64,000 nt of DNA from Promineifilum sp. (GCA_020634335.1 JACKBY010000005.1:138719-202718), one strand, 5' to 3'. Shown: positions 1 through 9,199, counted from the stretch's first letter. Notes: generated by a model not told the origin, from the sequence alone. Made by a program: numbers and translations.

Positions 1-1
1 G

Positions 2-613
2 GTGAAGCCGGTCGTCGATCTGCTGGCGGGCATTCCGTCGGTGGTTTATGGGCTGTGGGGCGTGCTGTTCGTCGTGCCGCTCATTCGCGAGGTGATCGCG
101 CCGGCGCTGGGCGGCACGCTGGGGACGCGCTTCCCGCTGTTCGCGGCCACCAATCCCAGCGGCTACAGCGTGCTGGCCGGAGCCGTGGTGCTGGCGGTGA
201 TGGTCTTTCCGCTCATCGTCGCCGTGACGGACGAGGTGCTGCGCAACATTCCGCGCCAGATGCGCGAATCGGCGCTGGCGCTGGGAGCGACGCATTGGGA
301 GGCGACGTGGTGCGTCGTGCGCCACGCCGGGCTGTCGGGCATCGCCGCCTCGGTGGTGCTGGCTTTCTCGCGGGCTTTCGGCGAGACGCTGGCGATCATG
401 ATGGTCATCGGCAACACGCCGATCATCCCGCGCTCGATCTTCGACGCGGCCTACCCGCTGCCGGCGCTGATCGCCAACGCCTACAGCGAGATGATGTCCG
501 TGCCCCTCTATCAGTCGGCGCTGATGCTGGCGGCCCTGACGTTGCTGGCGATCGTGCTGCTGTTCAACATCGCGGCGCGGCGCATCGTGGTTCGTTTGGG
601 AGCGAAGGTGTAA
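2..613 (+). CDS. pstC: Phosphate ABC transporter permease PstC (5'-truncated by window edge)
   Basis: This is the C-terminal two thirds of a PstC-type inner-membrane permease, which with PstA forms the channel of the high-affinity phosphate importer. The reading frame is open to the left edge, so the GTG at base 2 is only the first visible codon and the real start lies upstream. The segment AGIPSVVYGLWG and the later ESALALGATHWEATW (the EAA loop that contacts the PstB ATPase) are typical of PstC. At least four hydrophobic membrane segments are visible. The stop codon lies 4 bases before the pstA ATG, so the genes are surely co-transcribed. pstS is presumably upstream, outside the window. Confidence 0.93.
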   Translation: MKPVVDLLAGIPSVVYGLWGVLFVVPLIREVIAPALGGTLGTRFPLFAATNPSGYSVLAGAVVLAVMVFPLIVAVTDEVLRNIPRQMRESALALGATHWEATWCVVRHAGLSGIAASVVLAFSRAFGETLAIMMVIGNTPIIPRSIFDAAYPLPALIANAYSEMMSVPLYQSALMLAALTLLAIVLLFNIAARRIVVRLGAKV

Positions 614-617
614 GGCT

Positions 618-1472
618 ATGACGTACAATCGACGACGTAAACTAATGGACAAGTCGATGCGCTGGGTGCTGCGGCTGTCCATCGCCTCGGCCGGGTTCGT
701 GCTGCTGCTCATCCTGGGCATCATCACCTGGCGCGGGATTGGGGGCATGAGCTGGGACATGATCACCAAACCGCCGGAGGGCAGCTTTTATCTGGGCGGT
801 GGGGGCGGCGTGCTCAACGCCATCCTCGGCTCGGTGGTATTGGCCCTGGGGGCCACGGCCCTGGCGGCCGTGATCGCCGTGCCGGTGGTGCTCTACATCC
901 ACACCTACGCCGGAAAAAGCCGGTTGGCCGGCCGGCTGCGGCTGGCGCTGGACGTGATGTGGGGGATTCCCAGCATCGTCTATGGCGCGTTCGGTTTTTC
1001 GCTGATGCTGCTGGTGGGGCTGCGGGCGTCGCTGCTGGCGGGCATTGTGACCGTGGCGTTTGTGGCTTTGCCCATCCTGGCGCGCACGTTCGACGAGGTG
1101 CTGATGCTGGCCCCCAAGGAGTTGCGCGAGTCGACGCTGGCGCTGGGGACGACGCGTTTCGAGCTGGTGGGCATGTTGTTGCGCCAATCGCTGCCGGGGC
1201 TGCTGACGGCCGTGCTGCTGGCCTTCGGCCGGGCCATCGGCGACGGCGCGTCGGTCATGTTCACTGCCGGGTATACCGACCGGCTGCCACAGGGCCTTAT
1301 GGAGCCGGTGGCGACGTTGCCGCTGGCGATCTTCTTTCAGTTGAGCGCGCCGTTCCAGTCGGTGCAGGAGCGCGCCTACGCCTCGGCCCTGATCCTGACG
1401 GCCATCATCCTGGGCATCAGCGTCCTGGCCCAGTACACCTCGCGCAAGCTGGGGCGCAATACCATTCGATAA
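618..1472 (+). CDS. pstA: Phosphate ABC transporter permease PstA
   Basis: A 284-residue permease with about six membrane helices and the EAA-loop motif ELRESTLALGTTRFELV at about residues 170-185, followed by the conserved FGRAIGDGASVMF stretch. MWGIPSIVYGAFGFS at about residue 114 matches the paralogous PstC motif. PstA pairs with PstC to move phosphate across the membrane. The start at 618 follows the pstC stop by 4 bases. An internal ATG at 645 is possible because the first nine residues are very basic, but the operon spacing favours 618. The length is normal for the family. Confidence 0.93.
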   Translation: MTYNRRRKLMDKSMRWVLRLSIASAGFVLLLILGIITWRGIGGMSWDMITKPPEGSFYLGGGGGVLNAILGSVVLALGATALAAVIAVPVVLYIHTYAGKSRLAGRLRLALDVMWGIPSIVYGAFGFSLMLLVGLRASLLAGIVTVAFVALPILARTFDEVLMLAPKELRESTLALGTTRFELVGMLLRQSLPGLLTAVLLAFGRAIGDGASVMFTAGYTDRLPQGLMEPVATLPLAIFFQLSAPFQSVQERAYASALILTAIILGISVLAQYTSRKLGRNTIR

Positions 1473-1510
1473 TCTGTGAAATCTGTGGATTTTCTTCCCG
1501 GAGTTAGGAC

Positions 1511-2263
1511 ATGCAACACTCATTAGCCACGCGAAATCTGAACGTCTGGTACGGCGAACAACACGCCCTCAAGCAGATCAGCATCGATCTGCCCATCAGG
1601 CAGATCACGGCCATCATTGGGCCGTCGGGCTGCGGCAAATCGACTTTTCTGAAGAGCCTCAACCGGCTGCTGGAGTTGAATGAGGCGGTGCGCGTCGAGG
1701 GGGAGGTGCTGGTGGATGGGCAGAATATCTACGCGCCGGGCGTAGACGTGACCGACGTGCGCACGCGCATCGGCATGTTGGCCCAGAAGCCTTTTCCGCT
1801 GCCGATGTCGATCTATGACAATGTGGCCTATGGCATGAAAATCCACGGCCTGGGCAACGGCCGCGTGGCCGAGGGGGTCGAGCGGTCGCTGCAAGCCGTG
1901 GGGTTGTGGTCGGAGGTGGCCGACCGGCTGAAGGCCCCGGCCACCGGCCTGTCCGGCGGCCAGCAGCAGCGTCTGTGCCTGGCGCGGGCCATCGCCGTGG
2001 AGCCGGAGATTCTGCTGTGCGACGAGTCGACCGCCTCGCTCGACCCCATCGCCGCCCAGGGCATCGAGTCGCTGCTGCTGGAGCTGCGCGGCCACTACAC
2101 GCTGGTCATCGTCACCCACAATATTGCCCAGGCGCGGCGGCTGGCCGACTACGTGATGTTCATGTGGCTGGGCGAACTGGTGGAGCATGGCCCGGCGCAA
2201 ACGTTCTTTCATGACCCGCAGGAAAAGCTGACGCAGGAATATCTGGCGCGGCGGATTGGGTGA
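1511..2263 (+). CDS. pstB: Phosphate ABC transporter ATP-binding protein PstB
   Basis: A 250-residue cytoplasmic ATPase that drives the Pst phosphate importer. Walker A GPSGCGKST is at residues 37-45, the ABC signature LSGGQQQ at 147-153, and Walker B ILLCDE ends at Asp171-Glu172. The switch His is in VIVTHN. FLKSLNRL directly after Walker A is characteristic of PstB. The Walker B continuation reads DESTASLDP instead of the usual DEPTSALDP, a mild substitution. The gap to pstA is 38 bases. GTTAGGACATG offers only a weak ribosome site. It is the last gene of the operon in view; no phoU follows. Confidence 0.94.
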   Translation: MQHSLATRNLNVWYGEQHALKQISIDLPIRQITAIIGPSGCGKSTFLKSLNRLLELNEAVRVEGEVLVDGQNIYAPGVDVTDVRTRIGMLAQKPFPLPMSIYDNVAYGMKIHGLGNGRVAEGVERSLQAVGLWSEVADRLKAPATGLSGGQQQRLCLARAIAVEPEILLCDESTASLDPIAAQGIESLLLELRGHYTLVIVTHNIAQARRLADYVMFMWLGELVEHGPAQTFFHDPQEKLTQEYLARRIG

Positions 2264-2355
2264 CGGGCGGCAGAAGCAGACGTCGCGCAGGCGAAAGAAT
2301 CTATCGCGAGGGTGCGAAGTCGTCGGGGCACAAGAACAAATAGTGCCTTGAAACC

Positions 2356-2431
2356 TGTAGCGCAAGCTGTCTGGCTTGCTCTGGGGCGCAAGCTCGCGCT
2401 ACGGTTGCGAGCTGGAAAGCTCGCGCTACGG
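2356..2431. repeat. REP-like hairpin repeat, family B
   Basis: Two or three imperfect hairpin units of the form GTAG-CGCAAGCTG...AGCTTGC in inverted arrangement lie between the converging ends of pstB and the large secreted protein. The same family recurs at 12162-12222, 33479-33614 and 49873-49988. They may serve as transcription barriers at gene ends. Confidence 0.75.
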
Positions 2432-2444
2432 TTGTGGTTGCAGA

Positions 2445-5264
2445 TCACTGGATGACGGGCAAGTAGACCCGCGCGGCCGACCCCGGCGGCGGGGTGGGGC
2501 TGGGTGTGGCGGTGGGCGTCGGCGTGGGCGTGGGCATGGGTGTCACGCCGGGGGCCAGGTGGGTGAAGCGGCAGACGATGGCTTCGCCGGCGTCCAGGTC
2601 GATGGCAACGGCGCGGCCGGGCAGGTCCACGACGCTGCCGCTGTCGGTGTCGCCGTCGCACGTCACCCCGTAAAGCGACCAATCTCCTTCGGGCCGCACC
2701 CCGACGACGTAGCGGCCCGGCGTCAGATCGACGAAGGACCGGCTGGGGCGCGACGGCGCGCGCAGGCTGAAGCCGCCCAGCGCGCCGTTGTAGCGGAATA
2801 GTGTGTCGTCGGCCGGGCCGGCGTCGTGGAGGATGGTGACGGCGCCGGTGGAATCCGGCCGCGACCCGACAAAGGTGCAGGTGATGGCCTCGTCCTCGTC
2901 CAGGTCGATGAGCGCCGTGGCCTCGTCGGGCAGGACGGTCGTGCCGCCGTCGCTGTCGCCGTCGCACGTGAGGGCGTCGAGCACCCAACCGGCGGGCAGG
3001 AGTTGTTGCACGCGGTAGCCGCCGGGCGGCAAGGGGGCGAAGGTGCGCGAGGCGGCCGTGGGTGGGGTCAGTGTGAAATCGCCCAGGGCCCCGGTGAAGG
3101 GAAAGGCCGCGCCGCCGGCCGATTCGGCTTGCTGCACGATGGTGATGGCCCCCGCGCCGGACGTGGCCCGCGCGTGGCTGAAGGTACAGGCGATGGTCTC
3201 GCCCGCGTCCAGGTCGATGATGGCGGCGTGGTCTTCGGGCGACAGAACGCTGCCGCCGTCGAGATCCCCGGCACACGACAGGCGGCTCAGTTGCCATTGC
3301 GGGTGCAGCAGTTCGTGGACGCGGTAGGTGCCGGGCGGCGGGGTGAAGGCGCGCGAGCCGGCCGCCGCCGGCAGGGCGAACAGGCCCAGGTCGCCGGTGT
3401 AGATGAAGGGCGTGTCGCCGCCGGGCGTCGTCTCGTGGCGGATGATGAGTGCCGGCAGGGCGGCGGGCAGCAGCTCGAAGACGCAGCCGATGGCCTCTTT
3501 AGCGTCAAGGTCGATCAGCGCGGTGGCGGCGGCCGGGTCGGTGGTCGTGCCGCCGTCCTTGTCGCCGGCGCAGGCGACGGCAGCGACGCGCCAGCCGTCG
3601 GGCGGCGTGGCGGCGACGGCATAGAGGGCCGGGGCGAGGCGGCCGCTGTGCATGTCGGGTTTGGTCGCCGGTCGCAACTCGAACGCGCCCAATCCACCGG
3701 AAAAGGCCACGACCGGGTCGGCCCCCTGTGGCGCGCGGATGCTGATGCCGATGGTGTCGCGGTTGGGGCGCGACTGGAAGACGCAGGTGATGGTCTCGCC
3801 GGGGTCCAGGTCGACCGTGACGGCGCGGGCGGCCAGGTCAACGAGGCTGCCGCCGTCGCTGTCGCCGCCGCAGCCCAAACCATTGAGCTTCCAGCCCTTT
3901 TCCAGGAACTGCTGCAAGTGGATGGCTCCGGGGGCGGCCTCGACGCTGTAGATCATGTGTCCGTCCGCACCGAGCGAGAACGGGCCCAGGTCGCCGCCGA
4001 AGTCGAAGGGCGTGCCGTCGGCCACGGCCGGGTCATGGCGCACGGTCAGGCGGGGCTGGAATTCGAACGCCCCGGCGTCGCAACGAGCGTCGCCGTCGCC
4101 GTCGCCGTCGGCCGGGCGGGGTTCGCCGCGCAGGTCGGTCGCCGGGACGCCGCCGGACGAGGGGCAGCCGCCGGCGGGGCCGGCGTCGATGGCGTTGCTG
4201 CCGAAGGCGGGCCGGCCGTCGGGCGACAGGGCGGTGGCCGGGCGGGCGGGTTGGCCGCAGCCGGGCTCGCCGGCCAGATTGCCGCCGCCTTGCACGGGCC
4301 CGGCGCACAGGGCGCGGCCGGCGAGGATGCTGTAGCGCAGGGCTGTGGCCGGGTCGCCGGTGGTGGCGGCGCCGGCCAGGGCGCTGCCGGCCGGGGCCAG
4401 ATTATCCAAAAACGTCGCATAGTCGATCTGAATAGCGGCGTGGTCGTTGAACAGCGCGCCGCCGCGCGAGCCGGCTTCGTTGCCGGCCAGCAAGCTGTGG
4501 GCGAGGGTGAGCGTCCCGGCGGCGTAGATGGCCCCGCCGGCGGTGGCGGCGACATTGCCGGCCAGCGTGGCGCGCTGGAGAGCGGCCGCGGCGGGGTGGG
4601 CCACGTAGAGGCCCGCGCCTGCCGCGGCGTGGTTGCCGGTCAGGGCCGAACGAGCCAGGCTGAGCATCCCGGCGTCGAGATAGACGGCTCCGCCCAGCGC
4701 GGCGCGGTTGCCGGAGAGGGTGCTGTCCTCGATGGTGAGGCGGGCCCCGGCGGCATAGACGGCCCCACCCTGGGCTGCTTCATTGTCGGTCAGGGTGACA
4801 CGGCGCAGGGTCAGCTCGCCGCCGGGGGCCACGCGGACGGCTCCGCCGTATTGTCCGGCGGCGCGGCGGATGGTCAGGCCTTCGATGACGACGGCCGCGC
4901 CGGGGGCCACGGTCAGGACGCCGCCACGCGCCTGGCCGTCGAGGATAGTGGCCGCTGCGCCGTCGCCGGTGAGGGTCAGGGCGTGGGGCAGGGTGACTCC
5001 GGTCGTGGGATAGACGCCGGGGGCAAGGTGCAGGGCGTCGCCGGGGGCCGACTGGGCGACGGCCTGGCGCAGGGTGGCGCAGGGGGCGGCCGGGTCGAGG
5101 CAGAGGTTGCCGCCGTTGGCGTCGTTGCCGCCGGGAGCCAGATAGCGGGCGGCGGCGGCCGGTTCGGCCGACAGCCCGGCGGCCAGCGCGGCGCAGGCGA
5201 TGAGGAAAAGGGCCAGGCCGGGCAGGAGGCGAGCGGCGCGGGGGCGGTGGTGGCGCGTGGTCAT
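2445..5264 (-). CDS. Large exported beta-helix protein with five prealbumin-like repeats
   Basis: A 939-residue predicted extracellular protein. An N-terminal signal peptide has a basic stretch and a hydrophobic core at about residues 12-32. Residues about 40-330 are parallel beta-helix repeats (CATLRQAV start motif, then GGAVY and GNxA turns). A choice-of-anchor-Q type sequence follows (TDLRGEPRP, then DAGAFEFQ). Next come five repeats of about 95-100 residues of prealbumin/SpaA-like fold; each ends in a DLDxGE.I.C.F strand and contains GDLGxF and CxGDxDGG. These repeats have few lysines, so classical isopeptide bonds look unlikely. A Thr/Pro linker leads to the final residues ARVYLPVIQ, the tail shared with other exported proteins here. 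Likely role: surface or filament component or adhesin. No enzymatic motif was seen. Confidence 0.85.
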   Translation of the reverse strand: MTTRHHRPRAARLLPGLALFLIACAALAAGLSAEPAAAARYLAPGGNDANGGNLCLDPAAPCATLRQAVAQSAPGDALHLAPGVYPTTGVTLPHALTLTGDGAAATILDGQARGGVLTVAPGAAVVIEGLTIRRAAGQYGGAVRVAPGGELTLRRVTLTDNEAAQGGAVYAAGARLTIEDSTLSGNRAALGGAVYLDAGMLSLARSALTGNHAAAGAGLYVAHPAAAALQRATLAGNVAATAGGAIYAAGTLTLAHSLLAGNEAGSRGGALFNDHAAIQIDYATFLDNLAPAGSALAGAATTGDPATALRYSILAGRALCAGPVQGGGNLAGEPGCGQPARPATALSPDGRPAFGSNAIDAGPAGGCPSSGGVPATDLRGEPRPADGDGDGDARCDAGAFEFQPRLTVRHDPAVADGTPFDFGGDLGPFSLGADGHMIYSVEAAPGAIHLQQFLEKGWKLNGLGCGGDSDGGSLVDLAARAVTVDLDPGETITCVFQSRPNRDTIGISIRAPQGADPVVAFSGGLGAFELRPATKPDMHSGRLAPALYAVAATPPDGWRVAAVACAGDKDGGTTTDPAAATALIDLDAKEAIGCVFELLPAALPALIIRHETTPGGDTPFIYTGDLGLFALPAAAGSRAFTPPPGTYRVHELLHPQWQLSRLSCAGDLDGGSVLSPEDHAAIIDLDAGETIACTFSHARATSGAGAITIVQQAESAGGAAFPFTGALGDFTLTPPTAASRTFAPLPPGGYRVQQLLPAGWVLDALTCDGDSDGGTTVLPDEATALIDLDEDEAITCTFVGSRPDSTGAVTILHDAGPADDTLFRYNGALGGFSLRAPSRPSRSFVDLTPGRYVVGVRPEGDWSLYGVTCDGDTDSGSVVDLPGRAVAIDLDAGEAIVCRFTHLAPGVTPMPTPTPTPTATPSPTPPPGSAARVYLPVIQ

Positions 5265-5354
5265 GCGGGCATTATGATAGCGGGGAAATCTTACGATTGG
5301 CGTAACAGCATGGACGAATCTGGAAAGGCTCCTGTTTCAACTTTTTACCCAGGG

Positions 5355-5520
5355 TTTTTCAGTTGTCGAGGTGTAGCGCCGGATTTTTATCCGGAAGCCG
5401 GGAACGATCTGGGCCGCGGAGCCGGTTAAGGAACCGGCGTTACGGAAGGCGGCCGGGAGCGGGCTGGGCCGCGGAGCCGGATAAGAAACCGGCGTTACGG
5501 AGGGCGTCGATTACTGGAAA
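5355..5520. repeat. Composite REP element A1 with terminal inverted repeats
   Basis: The left end reads TTTTTCAGTTGTCG and the right end CGATTACTGGAAA, which are near inverted repeats. The interior holds hairpin units GTAG-CGCCGGATTTTTATCCGG and, inverted, GCCGGTTAAGGAACCGGCGTTAC. The same architecture is seen at 9219-9502, 15828-15998 and 29075-29184. It lies in the divergent region between two exported-protein genes. Confidence 0.8.
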
Positions 5521-5536
5521 GCCTGCTTTTCCCCAA

Positions 5537-5564
5537 TTGTGTTCTGCCCAATCTATGCTACACT
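5537..5564 (+). promoter_or_regulatory. Candidate sigma-70-type promoter
   Basis: TTGTGT, a 16-base spacer and TACACT stand about 140 bases upstream of the 5705 start codon, just outside the repeat element. The match is moderate and this is an inference only. Confidence 0.25.
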
Positions 5565-5704
5565 GTTCGTGGGAAGTTCACGGTTCGACTTGAGAAGGAA
5601 GGAGCAGGGCAGTTTCTGTGGGGACTGTGACTGCTTTTTTTATTGGTGCTTGAGCTCAACGGGCAAGCGAGACCCCTCGCCTCGCAGAAAAACAGGAGAA
5701 TTCA

Positions 5705-8700
5705 ATGAATCCCAACCCCCATTCGCCGCGTGGTGTCGCTTCCTGGCGCGTTGTCTTACTGGTCGCCTTGCTGGTGTTGCTGCCGGCGCTGGGCCTGGGC
5801 CTGCGGGCGGCTGCGCCGGCCCTGGCCTCCTGCGGGGGCACGACCCTCGTGGGCAATGAGGCCGCGTTGAACAATGCCATTACTGCCTTCAACAGCTCGG
5901 CCGGGCCGTGCGTCTTCACCATTCAGTTCACGGGGGATATCACGCTGACCGCCGACCTGACCCCCATCAATAACGCCGACGACACGGCCGACCTTATCAT
6001 CGAGGGCGACGATCACACACTTGACGGCGACGGCAACTGGGAGGCCATCGTCACCGATGATGCGTCGCAGACCGACCTGACCATCAACGAACTGACCATC
6101 GCCAACGCCGTTTTCAACGCCGTCCGCTCCGGCTACAACGTCTTGCTGACCAACAGCACCCTGCGCGGCAATACCGAGGGACTGCGCCTCACGGCCGGCA
6201 CGGGCGAAGTGCGCGACAGCACCATCACCGGCAATGAGAGCAACGGTATCCAGGTCAACGAAGTCCCCGGCAACGGCATACTGCTCGTCCGCGGCAGCAA
6301 CATCAGCCACAATGGCGATGCGGGCATCTTCGCCGGCGAAGCGACGACCATCATCAACAGCACGCTGAGCTATAACGGCTATGCCGCTGTCTACGCCTCG
6401 GGCAACCACTCCCTTACCGTCGTCGACAGCACGATGGAAGGCAACCTGGTTTACGGCCTGTCTATCGGCAACGGCGCTCACCTGATCCTGTATAACAGCA
6501 TTGTTGCCAATAGCGCCGAATTTGATTGCGCCACTTTCTCCGGGGGCACAGTCGATGCCGATTATTCGCTCGTCGAGGACGGCTCGTGCGGCATCAGTAA
6601 CGGCGTGGACGACAATATCACCGGCCAGGACCCGCTGCTGGGCCAACTGCGCGATAACGGCGGCCCCACCTTCACCCAGGTCTTGCTGACCCTCAGCGGC
6701 AGCGTCAGCGCCACCAGCCCGGCCATCGACAGCGGCGACAACAGCTACGTGCCCACCACCACCGACCAGCGCGGCTTGCCCCGCCCGGTCAACGTCATCG
6801 CCGACCGCGGCGCGTTCGAGGTGCAGACGGCCGACGCCATCCTCTGCCCTGCCTTCCCGATCACGGTGACCGACGAAATCGAACTCAGCGACGCCATCGC
6901 CTGCTATAATGCCGCGACCACGCCCGGCGCCTACACCATCGCCTTCGGCAATGACATTGATCTGACCACGTCCACGCTGCCCATCAAAAACACCATCGCC
7001 GGCGTCAGCCTCGTCATCGACGGTCAGGGATTCACGATTGACGGGCAGGAACTCAGCGGCGTGCGGCCGTTCCAGATTGACACCGACAGCATTGTGGAAC
7101 TAACCGACATGACCATCGCCGGCGGAAACGTTCCCTATTACGGCGGCGGCGCGCTCAATTACGGCGCGCTGACCGTGACCGATGTCGTTTTCCGCGACAA
7201 CGCCGCCGCCGAAGCCGGCGGCGGCATCGCCAACTGGAGCTTCCTGACGATTGACCACAGCACCTTCGAGTTCAATTCCGCCGCCCACAGCTCTGGGGGC
7301 GCGATCAATTCGTTCGGCGAACAACTGGGAACGGTGGTCACCACCATCACCTTCAGCACCTTCATCAACAATTCCGCTGCCGTGGGCGGGGCGATATTCG
7401 CCGGCTACTTTGGCGAATTGAGCATCAGCGAGAGCTACTTCGCGGGCAACACGGCCGAATTCGCCGGCGGCGCGGTCGGTGCGGAGTCCATCCAGGGATC
7501 ATCGATCATCGCCAACAGCACCTTCTACGACAACTCGGCCGACGACTTCGGCGGCGGCGTGATCAACAGCGCCGGTCAAGTGACGATCAACAATAGCACC
7601 TTTGTCGACAACTCGGCCCAGAACGGCGGGGCGCTGGCGACCGGCTTCTATTTCTGCTTCACGGCCGATGTCCAGGTCGTGCTGGCCGACGGCACGACCA
7701 AGCGTATCGCCGACGTGGTTGCCGGCGACGAACTGCTCAGTTATGACTTCGCCACGGGCGAGACGGTGATCAGTACCGTGCAGGCCACCCTCAGCCGCGA
7801 GGTGGACGAATTTCTGCGTATCAATGATTTGGAAGTGACCGCCGAACACCCCTTTGCCGTGGGCAACGACGTGTGGCGCAAGGCCAAGGAGCTGCGGGTC
7901 GGCGACCGCGTGCTCAGCGACGACGGCTGGACGACCATCACGCGCGTCGAGCGTGTGGAGAAGACGGCTGAGGTCTACAACATCAATGTCGACGGCCCGC
8001 ACAACTACTATGTCAGCGACGCCGCCGGGCGCTATCTGGTGCACAACAAGCTGCAAGGGCCGGTATCCGGCGACACGACGGTCAATAATACCATTTTGAC
8101 CGGCAGCACCGGCGGCGATTGCTACGCCGGGTCGAGTGATTTCTACGGCAGCAACAACCTGCTCGATGACTTTGCCGCCGGCGATTGCAGCAGCACGGGC
8201 ACGGCGGCCGTCACCAACCTGGCGGGCAGCCCGGCCAACAACGGCGGCCCCACGCTGACCTTCGCTCTGCTGTCCGGCAGTAACGCCGTCAGCGGCGGTA
8301 ATAATGGTCTGGCCTTCGGGCCCACCGGCGCGTTGACCACCGACCAGCGCGGCCCCGGCTACGGGCGCGTTGTGGACACCACGGTCGACGTGGGCGCTTA
8401 TGAGTTCTCGCCCGTGGCCGGCTTCTGCCCCGACGACAACAACGATGTCGGCTATCTCTACACCGATCTGTTGGGCACGGGGCAGACCGGCCGCACGCGC
8501 AAGATCAATATTCCCAATTACAGCCAGGTCAGCGACCTCTACGGCCAGCTGGCGGCCGTCAACGTGGGCGTCATGAAGTACGTCCGCTTCCGCTATCCCA
8601 ACAATACCTTCCTTCAGGTGGGGCCGGCGACCAGCTTCGCCTATCGCCCGGCGGCCGTGTCCTGGTGGGGCAGCGAGCTGATGCCCGGCGTCAGGTTTGT

Positions 8701-9199
8701 CAAGGGCCAGTTCTTCTGGGGCGCCAAGGGCAGCCGCTCCCCCCGTGCCTTCGTCCTGTGGCCCACCTATAACACCGACACCCCATACGCCAACGTGTTT
8801 GTGACCTTTGACGAGAGCAGCGAGAACCACGTCTACTGGAACACGGCCGAGGGCTGGATCGACAGCCAGACGCAGGTCATCTCCATCCCCACGACCCAGG
8901 CCGCCGGGGCGACTGTCGTCGTGCGCGTCGCTATCGTCGATAACAACCGCGACGGCCGGCCGGTCATCCTGTCCGTCAGCGCCGGCGGGCCGCCGGTGCA
9001 GTTTATTGACGAAGACCCCAACGCCAAGGAAGCGCTCAATGTCTATGAAATAGAACTGACCGATGTGGCTGCGGGCATCGACGCGGTGACGCTGACCCTG
9101 GAATCGCCCGCGCCCGACGGCGAGGTCTTTCCCGTCGGCGGCGACTCGGCGGCCATGATCGGCGCGGCCGTCAGCTATGCCTGTGGGCCGCTGGACTGA
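5705..9199 (+). CDS. Exported beta-helix protein with embedded Hint domain and novel C-terminal domain
   Basis: A 1164-residue predicted secreted protein. The start at 5705 follows AACAGGAGAATTCA, a good ribosome site. A signal peptide spans about residues 12-42. Two blocks of parallel beta-helix repeats (about 45-380 and 385-650; NSTF, GGGI, DNSA turns) are separated by a choice-of-anchor-Q segment (TDQRGLPRP, DRGAFEVQ). At Cys651-Asn781 a 131-residue Hint domain interrupts the second helix. The helix resumes (TTVNNTIL) and ends with TDQRGPGYG and DVGAYEFSP. Residues about 907-1164 form a domain that is clearly repeated in the 30491-32956 protein and ends YACGPLD. The role is probably at the cell surface. 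No catalytic site was recognised outside the Hint module. Confidence 0.85.
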   Translation: MNPNPHSPRGVASWRVVLLVALLVLLPALGLGLRAAAPALASCGGTTLVGNEAALNNAITAFNSSAGPCVFTIQFTGDITLTADLTPINNADDTADLIIEGDDHTLDGDGNWEAIVTDDASQTDLTINELTIANAVFNAVRSGYNVLLTNSTLRGNTEGLRLTAGTGEVRDSTITGNESNGIQVNEVPGNGILLVRGSNISHNGDAGIFAGEATTIINSTLSYNGYAAVYASGNHSLTVVDSTMEGNLVYGLSIGNGAHLILYNSIVANSAEFDCATFSGGTVDADYSLVEDGSCGISNGVDDNITGQDPLLGQLRDNGGPTFTQVLLTLSGSVSATSPAIDSGDNSYVPTTTDQRGLPRPVNVIADRGAFEVQTADAILCPAFPITVTDEIELSDAIACYNAATTPGAYTIAFGNDIDLTTSTLPIKNTIAGVSLVIDGQGFTIDGQELSGVRPFQIDTDSIVELTDMTIAGGNVPYYGGGALNYGALTVTDVVFRDNAAAEAGGGIANWSFLTIDHSTFEFNSAAHSSGGAINSFGEQLGTVVTTITFSTFINNSAAVGGAIFAGYFGELSISESYFAGNTAEFAGGAVGAESIQGSSIIANSTFYDNSADDFGGGVINSAGQVTINNSTFVDNSAQNGGALATGFYFCFTADVQVVLADGTTKRIADVVAGDELLSYDFATGETVISTVQATLSREVDEFLRINDLEVTAEHPFAVGNDVWRKAKELRVGDRVLSDDGWTTITRVERVEKTAEVYNINVDGPHNYYVSDAAGRYLVHNKLQGPVSGDTTVNNTILTGSTGGDCYAGSSDFYGSNNLLDDFAAGDCSSTGTAAVTNLAGSPANNGGPTLTFALLSGSNAVSGGNNGLAFGPTGALTTDQRGPGYGRVVDTTVDVGAYEFSPVAGFCPDDNNDVGYLYTDLLGTGQTGRTRKINIPNYSQVSDLYGQLAAVNVGVMKYVRFRYPNNTFLQVGPATSFAYRPAAVSWWGSELMPGVRFVKGQFFWGAKGSRSPRAFVLWPTYNTDTPYANVFVTFDESSENHVYWNTAEGWIDSQTQVISIPTTQAAGATVVVRVAIVDNNRDGRPVILSVSAGGPPVQFIDEDPNAKEALNVYEIELTDVAAGIDAVTLTLESPAPDGEVFPVGGDSAAMIGAAVSYACGPLD
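7655..8047 (+). other. Hint / bacterial intein-like domain inside the 5705-9199 protein
   Basis: Block A starts at Cys651 (CFTADVQVVLADGTTKRIAD), block B has the TxxH motif (VTAEHPFAV), block F is EVYNINVDGPHNYYVS, and block G ends RYLVHN at Asn781. No homing endonuclease is present, so at 131 residues it is a minimal splicing-fold domain. The residue after the terminal Asn is Lys rather than Cys, Ser or Thr. This matches bacterial intein-like (BIL) domains rather than canonical inteins. Autocatalytic N-S shift or cleavage is plausible; clean splicing is doubtful. Confidence 0.85.
8420..9196 (+). other. Shared C-terminal domain, copy 1
   Basis: About 258 residues from FCPDDNNDVGYLYTDLLG to the last residue. 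It aligns by eye over its whole length with the C-terminus of the 30491-32956 protein: LYTD-LGTG, PN...LYGQL, YVRF, VKGxxF, PRAFVLxPTY, VYWxTAxGW, VDNxxDxR, and YxCxPLD at the end. I do not recognise it as a named family. Confidence 0.85.

Noticed and set aside
2826..5429. Open frame of 867 codons on the + strand
   Set aside because: It is the antisense shadow of the 2445-5264 secreted protein; its composition is Gly/Ala/Arg-rich with no domain, and the minus strand has a signal peptide and repeats.
7499..8830. 443-codon minus-strand frame across the Hint domain
   Set aside because: Shadow of the 5705-9199 gene, which has contiguous beta-helix and Hint motifs.
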